Shown: one piece after another, positions 53,606 through 63,563 of the stretch
Layout of the letters: the number at the start of each line of letters is the position of its first letter
How positions within the stretch are numbered: position 1 is the stretch's first letter
Assembly (NCBI GenBank): GCA_913031125.1
Contig: CAJWFK010000008.1
Span: 1-64,000, forward strand
Source: an uncultured Woeseia sp.
Lineage (GTDB): Bacteria > Pseudomonadota > Gammaproteobacteria > Steroidobacterales > Woeseiaceae
Reading direction: 5' to 3'
DNA length: 64,000 nt
The notes under the pieces: generated by a model
Told to the model about the DNA's origin: nothing
The model's input: the letters and a program-made list of their open reading frames with translations, nothing else
The model's database searches: none
Position numbers and translations under genes: made by a program

Positions 53606-53803
53606 ATGTCTGCAAAGTACTACACGCAATTTAGGCTTAGAGACGGCAGTTATCCGGAACGCAATGAATTTTCGGGGGTCGTCGAAGTATCGCGTCCGAT
53701 GGATCATGGTTCCGATATGACACAGATCAAAGAAGAACTTACGAGAAATTTCGATTTCCAACAGAGTGCACTGCAGTTACTTAGTTGGTCAAGACTTCAC
53801 TAA
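53606..53803 (+). CDS. Small uncharacterised protein, 65 aa
   Basis: I do not recognise the family. From ATG 53606 it encodes MSAKYYTQFRLRDGSYPERN, then a Glu/Val strand, PMDHGSDMTQIKEELTRNF, and ends QLLSWSRLH. The composition is that of a folded soluble protein: mixed charges, no signal peptide or membrane helix, alpha/beta pattern. Codon use matches the neighbours. It lies 119 bases before lipA on the same strand. An in-frame ATG at 53558 would add a hydrophobic, Cys-rich leader that looks less natural. Confidence 0.6.
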   Translation: MSAKYYTQFRLRDGSYPERNEFSGVVEVSRPMDHGSDMTQIKEELTRNFDFQQSALQLLSWSRLH

Positions 53804-53922
53804 CATCCGTCTGATCCATTTGCCCTATATACGCTCCCCCTTTGTTTTGGGTTTGGGTAATCGTGTATCACTACTCAAATTAATTTGTGAGAGAATACGC
53901 TTTTGGAATCCATGGTTGTCAA

Positions 53923-54954
53923 ATGGGCGTGAAAGTCACTTCAAGTAAACGTTTGCGCAGTATTCCTGTGATTGAGAGTGGGAAAAAGTATCGAACTGAG
54001 TTTGGATTTACAGCAATCAAGAACGGTATGAAGGCCCGCAAAAATGAATATTCTGAGCCGCTAGCCTTAAAACCTCATTGGTTGCGGATGCAGATACCTT
54101 CAGGAAGTCGGTTTTCCAGCGTCAATAAAATAGTAAGGGAGCATAGGCTCAGCACAGTCTGCGAAGAATCATTGTGTCCTAATATCGGAGAGTGCTGGAA
54201 TAATGGTACGGCAACAATTATGGTGATGGGCTCAGTTTGCACAAGGGCTTGCAGATTTTGTGCAGTGGATACTGGTAATCCAAATGGGTGGTTAGATCCA
54301 GATGAACCATTAAACATCGCACGGGCGGTCAAACTGATGGGTCTTGATTATGTTGTCATCACTTCAGTTGACCGAGATGATTTGTCTGACGGTGGTGCCG
54401 GACACTACGCGGCTTGTATTCAAGCAATCAAACAGATGAATCCGAATACAGCTGTGGAAGCCTTAACACCGGATTTCAATGGAGTTTTGCGAGATGTAGA
54501 TACGGTAGTAAATTCCGGGCTGCAGGTTTTCGCGCAAAACGTCGAAACTGTGAATCGCTTGACGCGGAAGGTTCGCGATTCTCGAGCGAGTTACGCTCAA
54601 ACCTTAAACGTATTAAGCTATGCTAAACGACTAAGACCTGACGTATTGACTAAAACTAGCCTCATGTTGGGGCTTGGCGAAAACAATCACGAGATCTCAC
54701 AAACGATGTTAGATTTGCGAGAAGTGGGTGTAGATATTCTGACTCTTGGGCAGTATTTACGACCGACAAAAAATCACCTTGCTGTTGAACGTTACGTAAC
54801 ACCTGATACATTCGAAGAATACCGTCAAGAAGGGTTAAAGGCTGGTTTTGTCGAGGTGGTCGCGGGTCCTTTGGTCCGTTCCAGTTATCGTGCTGATCGT
54901 GTGTTGCAACAGAATAATGTTGGCATCACAAATTTTACTTCACAAACAACCTAG
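53923..54954 (+). CDS. lipA: Lipoyl synthase
   Basis: Radical-SAM enzyme inserting sulfur in octanoyl groups of 2-oxoacid dehydrogenases. 343 aa from ATG 53923, which aligns with the length of E. coli LipA; a GTG at 53887 would add 12 residues. Auxiliary cluster [12 protein letters not shown] near residue 79, radical [11 protein letters not shown] near 107, and C-terminal VRSSYRAD holding the conserved Ser. GQYLRPT and LGENNHEI also fit. lipB is not in the window. Unusually Lys/Arg-rich N terminus. Confidence 0.96.
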   Translation: MGVKVTSSKRLRSIPVIESGKKYRTEFGFTAIKNGMKARKNEYSEPLALKPHWLRMQIPSGSRFSSVNKIVREHRLSTVCEESLCPNIGECWNNGTATIMVMGSVCTRACRFCAVDTGNPNGWLDPDEPLNIARAVKLMGLDYVVITSVDRDDLSDGGAGHYAACIQAIKQMNPNTAVEALTPDFNGVLRDVDTVVNSGLQVFAQNVETVNRLTRKVRDSRASYAQTLNVLSYAKRLRPDVLTKTSLMLGLGENNHEISQTMLDLREVGVDILTLGQYLRPTKNHLAVERYVTPDTFEEYRQEGLKAGFVEVVAGPLVRSSYRADRVLQQNNVGITNFTSQTT

Positions 54955-54972
54955 GAAATTAATAATAGAACT

Positions 54973-55995
54973 ATGACCGAGTTTTTTATCGAGTATGGAA
55001 TGTTCCTGTTAAAAACAGTAACGATAGTGGTCGCACTTGTTGTGATTATAGGGACAGTCGCAATGGCCAGTAAAAAAGCAGCCCAACAAGATGGTTTGGA
55101 AATTGAGGACTTAAATAGGCGATATCGGACGATGGCCAATGCTGTCAAACAGGCCGTGATGACAAAGGACGCGTGGAAGAAGGAAGCTAAGGCTGAAAAA
55201 GCACGCCAAAAGGATGAAGGTAAATCTGATGCTGCAAAACCTATAGTTTTTGTTATTGACTTTAAAGGGGACTTGAAGGCGAGTGCTGTGGAGTCTTTAC
55301 GGGAAGAAGTGAGTGCGGTGCTGGACGTCGCCGGGCCGGAAGATGAAGTTGTTGTTCGACTAGAGAATCATGGCGGTGTGGTACACGAGCACGGATTGGC
55401 GGCCTCACAATTGTCACGTGTGAGGGAACGAAAAATTCCATTAACAATTGCTGTCGATAAAGTTGCGGCAAGCGGCGGATATTTGATGGCTTGTGTCGCA
55501 AACAAAATCGTTGCGGCGCCATTCGCTATTCTTGGTTCAATAGGTGTTTTGGCGCAGATACCAAATTTTAATCGGCTACTGGATCAACATGGGATCGATT
55601 TCGAGATGATTACGGCAGGGCAACACAAGAGAAATGTCACTATGTTTGGCAGAAATACCGATGAAGATCGAGAAAAGCTAAGATCGGAACTGGAGGAGGT
55701 GCATAGTTTGTTTAAAGCAGCAGTAAATAGGTATCGCCCGGATCTAAATCTCGACAAAGTAGCTACCGGAGAACATTGGTATGGAACACAAGCAATGGAA
55801 TTAGATTTGGCTGATGAACTTCAAACTAGTGATGAATTGCTGACATCACTTGCTATAGACCGCAATGTTTACAGAGTCAGTTACAAGGTGAAAATGTCTC
55901 TGCAGAGGCGTATTTTGGCGAACGCGGACGCATTAATGAGCCGTATTGATACGCTGGAATGGAGGCGTCGGTTTGAGTCGCGCCTGCCACGATAA
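54973..55995 (+). CDS. sohB: SohB-type S49 peptidase
   Basis: 340 aa; an inner-membrane serine protease of the signal peptide peptidase A family. An N-terminal membrane helix (residues 8-30), then a charged linker. The catalytic Ser lies in DKVAASGGYLMACVA near residue 180, and the Lys in KRNVTMFGRNTDEDR near 220. KIVAAPFAILGSIGVL and TGEHWYGTQAMELDLADEL are typical. SohB is mainly a gammaproteobacterial protein, which supports the taxonomic guess. Confidence 0.94.
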   Translation: MTEFFIEYGMFLLKTVTIVVALVVIIGTVAMASKKAAQQDGLEIEDLNRRYRTMANAVKQAVMTKDAWKKEAKAEKARQKDEGKSDAAKPIVFVIDFKGDLKASAVESLREEVSAVLDVAGPEDEVVVRLENHGGVVHEHGLAASQLSRVRERKIPLTIAVDKVAASGGYLMACVANKIVAAPFAILGSIGVLAQIPNFNRLLDQHGIDFEMITAGQHKRNVTMFGRNTDEDREKLRSELEEVHSLFKAAVNRYRPDLNLDKVATGEHWYGTQAMELDLADELQTSDELLTSLAIDRNVYRVSYKVKMSLQRRILANADALMSRIDTLEWRRRFESRLPR

Positions 55996-56046
55996 TGCAG
56001 AAGAGACTGGAATTTTAGTTGTACCAATTAATTTAGAGTAAAAGAG

Positions 56047-56859
56047 ATGATTTCGAAACTTAGCCGACTAATTTTATTATCGTTTTTGATTAGCTTTGTA
56101 GTGGCTTGTTCGACGACACCAACTGGGCGTGCGCAGCTGACGATGAAGTCAGAAGCGGTGTTGGCGCAGGAAGGTGCTCGCCAGATGGCAATGATCCGTA
56201 AAAATTCGCCACTGGTGCAAGATCAAGCCACTATTAATTATGTTGCATGTGTGGCAAATGCTATCGTCGAAGTATTGGAAGGTCGTGACAGTGCTATGTA
56301 TTGGGAACTCGCGATAGTCAACCAGCCTGATGTGAACGCTTTTGTGATGCCAGGTGGGAAAATTGTCGTTAAGTCCGGAATTTTAAGCGTCGCTCAAAAT
56401 CAACACCAACTCGCTGCCGTTCTTGGACACGAGGTAGCTCACGTTACGGCGAATCATGCTAATGAGCGAGCGACACGAGGAGAACTGGCAAGTTACGGTG
56501 TAGAGGTTTTAGCACTGATTCTGGGAGGTGGTTACTATAACCAGACTCGCGGTGCCTACGGTGCAGCATCAACTTTAAATACTCTCGGCATCATGAACCC
56601 ATTTAGCCGGATGCAAGAATCAGAAGCGGATTTAATCGGTCTCGAGTACATGGCCAGAGCTGGGTTTGATCCTCGCGAGAGCGTTGAGTTATGGCAGAAC
56701 ATGAATAGCAGTAGTAAAACGACTAAGGTGCCTGAATTCATGTCGACACACCCGTCTGGCGAAACACGGATTGAGTCTATGATTGAGCAGCTGCCACAAA
56801 TGCTGGCATTGTATAACCAAGCGAACGCGGAAGGACGCAACCCGGATTGTCGACGTTAA
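56047..56859 (+). CDS. M48-family metalloprotease lipoprotein
   Basis: 270 aa with a lipoprotein signal peptide (FVVACS, Cys near residue 21). The zinc site is HEVAHVTANH near residue 129 and the third ligand Glu is in ESEADLIGLEYMARAG near 197. Related to LoiP/BepA-type periplasmic proteases, without a TPR tail. Downstream, the tail-sheath-like gene begins within or just after its stop. Confidence 0.93.
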   Translation: MISKLSRLILLSFLISFVVACSTTPTGRAQLTMKSEAVLAQEGARQMAMIRKNSPLVQDQATINYVACVANAIVEVLEGRDSAMYWELAIVNQPDVNAFVMPGGKIVVKSGILSVAQNQHQLAAVLGHEVAHVTANHANERATRGELASYGVEVLALILGGGYYNQTRGAYGAASTLNTLGIMNPFSRMQESEADLIGLEYMARAGFDPRESVELWQNMNSSSKTTKVPEFMSTHPSGETRIESMIEQLPQMLALYNQANAEGRNPDCRR

Positions 56860-56872
56860 GCAGACTAAAGAA

Positions 56873-58360
56873 TTGAGTAGCCCAGGTGCGGTAGAAGTGG
56901 ATAGCCCTATTGGCCTTTTGGCGAGTACTACTGCTGCTTTTTTAGGTCGTGCGCGCAGGGGGCCACTAAATACTCCGGTTTTCATAGAGAATTTTTCGGA
57001 ATTCAGAGACCACTTTGGAGGTTGTTGGTCTGGCAGTATGTTAGCCGACGCGGTCCAGCAATTTTTCTCGCACGGCGGCACCAATTTATATGTAGTGCGG
57101 ATTGCTAATAATGCTCGCGGTGCAAGAATTGATTTACCAGGTCCCAACGGACCGCTTGTACTCGAAGCAGCAGAGCCTAGTTCAACGGAACATGTTCGAG
57201 CTGCTGTAGATTATGATGGGATTGAAGATGAGAAAGGTCAGTACTTTAACCTGACCTTGCAGAGATTAGCGCCAGATTCAAGCATTGTTCTCGACCAAGA
57301 GATTTACAGGCGACTCAGTTGCCAATCCGATAATGTTTTGTTTGTTGGGTCAGAGCTTGCTAGATCGCAGCTCGCACATGTTTGCAATACGGTACCGGCT
57401 CACCGGCCAGATTCAACAGGCGCGGGTTACATTAACCAAACCGAAATGGGAACTGACGGATCTGCGCTGTCAGATTATGATTTGATCGGTTCCCCGGAAC
57501 TCGGCACTGGTATGTTTTCCCTTAATAAGATTGAAGAATTCGATCTACTATATATTGCACCGTCGATGACAAGTTGTGTGCCAGGACCGGCGGCAGTCCT
57601 TGCTGCTGAAATATATTGCCGCCGACGAGGAACAATGTTGATTCTTGATCCACCGGAAACGTGGATGAGCACGTCGGACGCGTTAGAGGGTTTTGAGGAA
57701 GCAGGCTATGCTCATCCCGATGTGTTGTCTTACTTTCCAAGGGCAATGAGTAGCCATAGTGCAACGCGCGAAGAGTCGATCGCGATCGGTGGTGCTATTG
57801 CTGGTTTGCTATGTAAACTGGATAGGCAATCCGGCCCATGGGAAGATTTAGATCAACAGGGGTTCGAGTTGAGTCACGATTTGTTACCAGCTTTAGATAT
57901 CCCTGCTAGCGAAGCACATCGTCTTGTTAAGGGCGGATTGAACGTCATAGTCGGACAAAGACCTGGTCACGCAATGGTTTGTGGCTCCGTGACACTGGCG
58001 CACGGTAGTCAATCGGGGGATCAGTTTACGAGCCTAACAACTCGAAGGCTCTGCTTATCTATAAAAAATGCGGTGGACAGCGTTACCCGAAGAACCGTTT
58101 TCAAATTAAATACTGCAGCAGTTAAGGAACATATTGTTGCTGATGTTCGAAAGTACATGGATGAGTTAGTTAATGCGGGGGCATTAAAAAACGATCGGTT
58201 CTCTGTCGATTGTGATACCAATCAGGGTGAAAAGAGAATTAATTGTACTCGCGATATAACCATCTCGTTAACCTTTGATCCAGCCTGTTCTGATGAGACT
58301 ATTAAATTAAATATTTGTCAGGCTAAATCCGATTCTGAAGTGGCAAGCCAGTACGCCTAA
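56873..58360 (+). CDS. Orphan contractile-tail sheath protein
   Basis: About 495 aa. The sequence follows the phage tail sheath family: SSPGAVEVDS at the start, STTAAFLGRARRGPLNTPVFI near residue 20, FSEFRDHFGG, and FFSHGGTNLYVVRIAN near 70. The C-terminal region fits too: IAGLLCKLDRQSGPWE near 330, INVIVGQRPG-like NVIVGQRPG, and TTRRLCLSIKNAVDSVTRRTVFKLN near 420. The reading frame is open from 56783, overlapping the M48 gene, and no ATG lies after it. I chose the TTG at 56873; another non-ATG start or a real overlap is possible. No tube, baseplate or other phage genes are nearby. Confidence 0.82.
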   Translation: MSSPGAVEVDSPIGLLASTTAAFLGRARRGPLNTPVFIENFSEFRDHFGGCWSGSMLADAVQQFFSHGGTNLYVVRIANNARGARIDLPGPNGPLVLEAAEPSSTEHVRAAVDYDGIEDEKGQYFNLTLQRLAPDSSIVLDQEIYRRLSCQSDNVLFVGSELARSQLAHVCNTVPAHRPDSTGAGYINQTEMGTDGSALSDYDLIGSPELGTGMFSLNKIEEFDLLYIAPSMTSCVPGPAAVLAAEIYCRRRGTMLILDPPETWMSTSDALEGFEEAGYAHPDVLSYFPRAMSSHSATREESIAIGGAIAGLLCKLDRQSGPWEDLDQQGFELSHDLLPALDIPASEAHRLVKGGLNVIVGQRPGHAMVCGSVTLAHGSQSGDQFTSLTTRRLCLSIKNAVDSVTRRTVFKLNTAAVKEHIVADVRKYMDELVNAGALKNDRFSVDCDTNQGEKRINCTRDITISLTFDPACSDETIKLNICQAKSDSEVASQYA

Positions 58361-58433
58361 AAATTGTGGTTTCGTAAGCAGTGGATACTCACAAATGATA
58401 AAAAGCTGTTTTATTAGCGCGCAGCCATACAAA

Positions 58434-61400
58434 TTAATCCTGCGCTCCGTATCCACCACCACCTGGGGTTTTAATAATAACGGTGTCACCAGGCTCTAGG
58501 TGTATTGTTGCAGTACCTTTTAGGTGTTCTTTTTTTCCATTTGAACGCTGGATCATGTTGTACCCCTTTCCTCCATTTTTACCACCATCGATACCGAAAG
58601 GTGCGATACGTCGATGGTTCGACAGGATCGACGCGTCTACCGAATCCGTGAAACGAATTTTACGTGTAACGCCGGCGCCACCGATCCACTTTCCTTTTCC
58701 ACCAGAGCCTTGGCGGATTGAAAACGACTCCAGAATTACCGGAAATTTTTGCTCCAATACCTCCGGATCAGTCATACGTGAATTGGTCATATGTGTATGT
58801 ACAGCATCGCAACCGTCAAACCCGGGGCCTGCGCCTGCGCCACCACAGATTGTTTCGTAATACTGGATATGATCATTACCGAACGTAAAGTTATTCATTG
58901 TTCCTTGCGAGGCAGCGAGGGCACCAACTGCACCATAAATACAGTCGGTAACGCATTGTGATGTTTCAACGTTCCCAGCCACTACTGCGGCAGGATGTTG
59001 GGGACTTAGGATGCTACCTTTAGGGATAATTATTTTAAGCGGCTCAAGGCAGCCCTCATTCATTGGTATCTCGTCGTCAATAAGGCTACGAAAGACATAA
59101 AGGACTGCCGCTCTAGTAACAGCTTCCGGGGCATTGAAGTTAGATGTTGATTGCTCTGAACTGCCAGTAAAATCAATAGTGGCCTGTTTTGCATCGTGGT
59201 CCACTGAAATTTTGACACAAATTATTTCACCAGTATCTAATTCATATTGGAATTTACTGTCGTGCAACGAATGGACTAAACGACGGACACTTTGCTCAGC
59301 GTTTTTTCGCACGAAGCGTAAATAATTTTGTACGGTCAACAAGCCGTAACGTTCAACTGCTTTTCCTAGCTGTTTTATTCCGTGCTGGTTTGCTGCTAGC
59401 TGGGCTTTGAGATCGGCGATATTCTGGGGAAGATTTCTCGCGGGGTATTTTGCGCTGCCAAATAATGCCTTTATAGCTCCAAGTTGGAATACTCCTCGTT
59501 TTACCAGCCAGAAATTGTCTATAACTACTCCTTCCTCATCGATGTGTTGGCTATCTGATGGCATGGATCCTGGGGTAATGCCGCCGATATCAGCGTGGTG
59601 TGCGCGTGAGGCAAGATAGAACAATGGTTTTTCTGATTCTTCGAACCACGGCGTAACGACGGTAATATCAGGTAAATGTGTCCCGCCATTGTAGGGGGAG
59701 TTTTGCATTATCGAGTCGCCTGGGCCCAGTTGATTGCCATTGGCAGCGATTACGCTACGCACACTTTCGCCCATAGATCCAAGATGCACCGGCATGTGCG
59801 GTGCATTGGATACTAATCTGCCTTGAGCATCAAAAAGTGCGCAGGAAAAGTCGAGACGCTCACGGATATTTACCGACAGCGCAGTTTTTTGCAAAACCGT
59901 TCCCATTTGTTCTGCTATATGCATAAAAAGTCGATTAAAGATTTCGAGGCGCACAGGATCGGGCTGGTCTGCACAATGGGCAGAAGTATACAAAGGGGCA
60001 GTATTACAGTTAAGAATTAGGTGGCCCTTCCGGTTTACATCTCCGGTCCAGCCGGCATCGATCACGGTTGTTGCATTGGCATCTACAATTATTGCAGGAC
60101 CGATTACAGAGAAACCTGCGCCGAGTAAATCACGTTTATATACGGGGACTTCCGCCCACTTGTTGTCTAATCGAATGCGAGTACTGCTAACTAGCGCTGT
60201 TTTCGCAGCGACTTTTATATCGCTATCCCGGAACTCTTCTTCAATACCGGTGCCCTCTACACAGGCTGTAGCAATAATGAGATTGTTCGAGTCAGGTTTT
60301 ATTCCGAATCGCTGTTGGTATATGGAAGAAAATGACTCTGCCATAGCATTTGCATCTGCATAGTCGATATCAAGGATGGTATCTGAATCGGCAACTCGCA
60401 GGCCCAAACTGCGGCGAAAATTCCTGTGAATTTCTGGGACGCCTTGGCCCCCAAGTGATTTGTCAATTTGAGTCTTCATTTTGTGAATTTGGTTACCGGC
60501 GGCCCTGACCGTTTTTTCACTAAAAGAACTTTCAATAGATTGTTGTTTATCGACACGAATATCGGAAAGACCCATGCCGTAAGCTGACAAAATCCCGGCC
60601 ATTGGGTGCAGCCAAACTCTTTTTATGCCGAGAATCTCTGCGACTTTGCAGGCGTGCTGTCCTGCGGCACCACCGAAACTGCAGAGGGTAAAGTCGCGGA
60701 CGTCTTCGCCTCGTTCAACCGTTATTTTACGAATTGCGTTGGCCATACTTTCTGCAGCGACTGATAGGAAACCCTCAGCAACGGATTCTGCTGTAACTCG
60801 CGCCGAGCTATCTTGCCCTATGATTTCTGCCAACTCATTGAATTGGTTTCGGACGACATCCATGTCCAAGGTCTGATTGGCATCAGGGCCAAAAACCTTC
60901 GGAAAAGAATCTACTGGAATTCTTCCGAGTAAAACATTGGCGTCTGTGATTGTAAGTGGGCCACCACGTCGGTAACAGGCGGGTCCAGGGTTAGCTCCGG
61001 CCGAGTCTGGTCCTACTTGATAACGCTGGTCCTTGTAATGCAGGATAGAACCACCACCAGCAGCGATCGTATGGACTTTAATCATTGGCGCCCGCAATCG
61101 AACTCCTGCCACCTCTGAGTCGTTGCTTCTTTCATAGTCTCCGGTCCAGGCTGAGATATCAGTTGAGGTGCCGCCCATATCAAATCCAATTAAACGCTGT
61201 AAACCGACTTTTGACGCAGTTTCTACCATGCCGACCACACCGGCTGCTGGGCCGGATAAAACACTGTTTTTGCCACGGAAATTTTGAGCAAGTGTCAGGC
61301 CACCGTTCGACTGCATAAAAAGCAGCCGCTTGGGCTCGGTGATTGGTTGAAGTTGAGTCGTTAAGCTCCGGATGTATTTATTTAGAACGGGCGTTAAATA

Positions 61401-62021
61401 GGCGTCTACAAGTGTGGTTTCTGCACGACTGACGAACTTGATGAGGGGTTCAACTTCATGGGACACGGAAATTTGCTTAAAACCAGCCCTTTTCGCGATA
61501 TCTGCAATTCGTCGTTCATGTTTAGGGTAAGAAAAACCATGCATTAGGCAAATAGCCGCCGACTGAAAACCATCATCCAGTGCAGTTTTAAGCGCCATCT
61601 CAATAGCATTTTCATCCAAAGACTTGATGACACTTCCGGTTGCACTGAGTCTTTCATCTGCTTCAATAACTCGGGCGTAAATCGGTTTAGGTTTTTTGAT
61701 ATTTAGTTTGAAGATATCGGGACGGTTTTGATATCCGATTGCCAACGCATCGCGAAAACCCTTCGTTACTATGAGAACACTAGGTGCTCCTCGACGCTCA
61801 AGCAGGGCATTTGTGGCGACTGTTGTACCTATCTTTACAGCATCAATATCATCGCCAGAAGAAATCATACGACGGATAATTTCTGCCGCCGCATCTTCAT
61901 AACGCTCAGGATTTTCGGACAGTAGCTTCCCCGTCACTATAGTGCCGTTTGGGCGCAGTGCTACAACGTCAGTGAATGTCCCCCCGCGATCGATCCAAAA
62001 TTGCCAGTTTCGGTTAGTCAC
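58434..62021 (-). CDS. 5-oxoprolinase / hydantoinase HyuA-HyuB fusion
   Basis: 1195 aa, the full length of the fused ATP-dependent enzymes. The N-terminal HyuA half has WIDRGGTFTDVVA at residue 9, GTTVATNALLERRGA near 64 and GFDMGGTSTDIS near 280. The HyuB half begins near residue 680 with LEIFNRLFMHIAEQMG, then RLDFSCALFDAQGRLVSNAPHMPVHLGSMG and a Gly-rich end with TPGGGGYG. 5-Oxoprolinase (5-oxoproline plus ATP to Glu) or a hydantoinase; the two are hard to separate by eye. Divergent from the exported ureohydrolase. Confidence 0.9.
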   Translation of the reverse strand: MTNRNWQFWIDRGGTFTDVVALRPNGTIVTGKLLSENPERYEDAAAEIIRRMISSGDDIDAVKIGTTVATNALLERRGAPSVLIVTKGFRDALAIGYQNRPDIFKLNIKKPKPIYARVIEADERLSATGSVIKSLDENAIEMALKTALDDGFQSAAICLMHGFSYPKHERRIADIAKRAGFKQISVSHEVEPLIKFVSRAETTLVDAYLTPVLNKYIRSLTTQLQPITEPKRLLFMQSNGGLTLAQNFRGKNSVLSGPAAGVVGMVETASKVGLQRLIGFDMGGTSTDISAWTGDYERSNDSEVAGVRLRAPMIKVHTIAAGGGSILHYKDQRYQVGPDSAGANPGPACYRRGGPLTITDANVLLGRIPVDSFPKVFGPDANQTLDMDVVRNQFNELAEIIGQDSSARVTAESVAEGFLSVAAESMANAIRKITVERGEDVRDFTLCSFGGAAGQHACKVAEILGIKRVWLHPMAGILSAYGMGLSDIRVDKQQSIESSFSEKTVRAAGNQIHKMKTQIDKSLGGQGVPEIHRNFRRSLGLRVADSDTILDIDYADANAMAESFSSIYQQRFGIKPDSNNLIIATACVEGTGIEEEFRDSDIKVAAKTALVSSTRIRLDNKWAEVPVYKRDLLGAGFSVIGPAIIVDANATTVIDAGWTGDVNRKGHLILNCNTAPLYTSAHCADQPDPVRLEIFNRLFMHIAEQMGTVLQKTALSVNIRERLDFSCALFDAQGRLVSNAPHMPVHLGSMGESVRSVIAANGNQLGPGDSIMQNSPYNGGTHLPDITVVTPWFEESEKPLFYLASRAHHADIGGITPGSMPSDSQHIDEEGVVIDNFWLVKRGVFQLGAIKALFGSAKYPARNLPQNIADLKAQLAANQHGIKQLGKAVERYGLLTVQNYLRFVRKNAEQSVRRLVHSLHDSKFQYELDTGEIICVKISVDHDAKQATIDFTGSSEQSTSNFNAPEAVTRAAVLYVFRSLIDDEIPMNEGCLEPLKIIIPKGSILSPQHPAAVVAGNVETSQCVTDCIYGAVGALAASQGTMNNFTFGNDHIQYYETICGGAGAGPGFDGCDAVHTHMTNSRMTDPEVLEQKFPVILESFSIRQGSGGKGKWIGGAGVTRKIRFTDSVDASILSNHRRIAPFGIDGGKNGGKGYNMIQRSNGKKEHLKGTATIHLEPGDTVIIKTPGGGGYGAQD

Positions 62022-62117
62022 GGTTGGAAAGGTACCGTAAAAAAGCGGTCACTACACGCTAAAGGGGCTATGATTGACCCTTATATAAAAACTAGACCAT
62101 TACTTTACGGACAGTTC

Positions 62118-63563
62118 ATGGGCAACATAAAACCCCTTTTGGTTAGGTATTTAATTGTGCAGTGTTATCTGCTCCTCTCTTTCTCTTTGCCTTTATATGC
62201 AGAGGATAGGGATGCTTTTAAACTTGTTGATCTGCCTACTGCCATTATCGACAAGGTTAAGGAGTTTGATCAGGAAAAGATTGATTATCTTCGAGGAGAT
62301 AGCATTTTCAGTTATGCAGGGAGCCACGAAATCCTCTGGCGGAGGTTTAAGAACAAGTCTTCCCAGGAAATAGAAGCATATGTCGATGCGATGATACGTG
62401 TAGACGATCTCATGAAATTCGATGCCGATAAGGATATGGCCTCGATACCTCTTAATACAGACTACCCAGGTTTTAATGCCTGGAAGACGCGACGACCGGC
62501 TGAATTCGACACGCCACGTGAAGCTGGGCCAATAAATGTAAACCGCTACCTGCATGCAGGTGCGAAACAGGGGATTCCTACTTTCTTCAATCAGCCAGTT
62601 GCGCTTACCCCTGAAGACCTTTTGGCAGGTGATATTGACGTAGCCATTATTGGTACAGGCCTTGATATGGGCACTGGATTTAGAGGGGCTGCATATGGTC
62701 CAAAAGCTCTTAGAGCAGGATCAATATACGGTGGTGCTGGCATGACGAATAATCCCCACATGCACACTATGGTTTCTCCTTTTAATGAACTAAATATAGT
62801 CGATTATGGTGATGTCGCTGTAGATGGATTGAGTCTGGAGCGCAGTGTGGGTCATATTCGTGAAATTGTGCGTGAAATTGCAACGGCGGGCACGATTCCC
62901 ATGATTGTTGGGGGCGACCACTCGCTAATGTACCCGGATGTTGCCGGTATTGTAGACGTTTATGGAGCAGGAAACGTCGGTGTGATTCATTTCGATGCAC
63001 ATTATGACGCTGGTCAGACTGGTGCTTATCTATTATCACATGGTCAACCTGTACGTCGTTTGTTTAACGAACAACTTGTGCCTGGCAAGAATTTTATCCA
63101 AGTTGGGTTACGAGGGTCTTGGCCTGGTGAGTCGGGGTTTAGGTGGATGCAAAAAGAAGGACTGCGCTACCATACAATGGCAGAAATTGAACAGAAAGGT
63201 TGGCAGTCGGTGATGGAGCGCGTTTTCTCCGAGGCGCTTGAAAATGGGCCAGAATATATTTTTATTTCTTTTGACGTGGATGTATTAGATCCTGCCTATA
63301 TGCCTGGGACTGGCACACCTGAACCGGGTGGGCTCACTACCCGTGAGGTATTTCCAGTCATTCGTGGGCTTTGTACTGCGAAGGAGATTGTCGGCTTCGA
63401 ACTCGTTGAGCTTAATCCACTTGTTGATCCTGGCTACACCTCAGCTCAAAATGCTAACAGGATTCTGGCTGAGTGTTTAACTGGGATCGCAATGCGAAAG
63501 AGTGGTATTACTGACCCTTACTATCTTAGCCCACTAACAACTGAACATGGACATGATGAATGA
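62118..63563 (+). CDS. Exported agmatinase/arginase-family ureohydrolase
   Basis: 481 aa from ATG 62118. Sec signal peptide (KPLLVRYLIVQCYLLL, cleavage near YA-ED). An earlier ATG at 62070 has a closer AAAGGGG and would lengthen the signal. Residues 29-190 are an N-terminal extension. The Mn site is complete in the second part: GGDHS near residue 280, HFDAHYDAG near 302, SFDVDVLDPAYMPGTGTPEPGG near 400. SHGQPVRR is agmatinase-like. Releases urea from a guanidino compound; the substrate is unknown. Exported ureohydrolases are unusual. Confidence 0.85.
   Translation: MGNIKPLLVRYLIVQCYLLLSFSLPLYAEDRDAFKLVDLPTAIIDKVKEFDQEKIDYLRGDSIFSYAGSHEILWRRFKNKSSQEIEAYVDAMIRVDDLMKFDADKDMASIPLNTDYPGFNAWKTRRPAEFDTPREAGPINVNRYLHAGAKQGIPTFFNQPVALTPEDLLAGDIDVAIIGTGLDMGTGFRGAAYGPKALRAGSIYGGAGMTNNPHMHTMVSPFNELNIVDYGDVAVDGLSLERSVGHIREIVREIATAGTIPMIVGGDHSLMYPDVAGIVDVYGAGNVGVIHFDAHYDAGQTGAYLLSHGQPVRRLFNEQLVPGKNFIQVGLRGSWPGESGFRWMQKEGLRYHTMAEIEQKGWQSVMERVFSEALENGPEYIFISFDVDVLDPAYMPGTGTPEPGGLTTREVFPVIRGLCTAKEIVGFELVELNPLVDPGYTSAQNANRILAECLTGIAMRKSGITDPYYLSPLTTEHGHDE

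Noticed and set aside
56873-58360. Prophage or type VI secretion cluster
   Set aside because: Only a sheath protein is present. It is the phage-type sheath, not TssB/TssC, and the neighbours are ordinary chromosomal genes.
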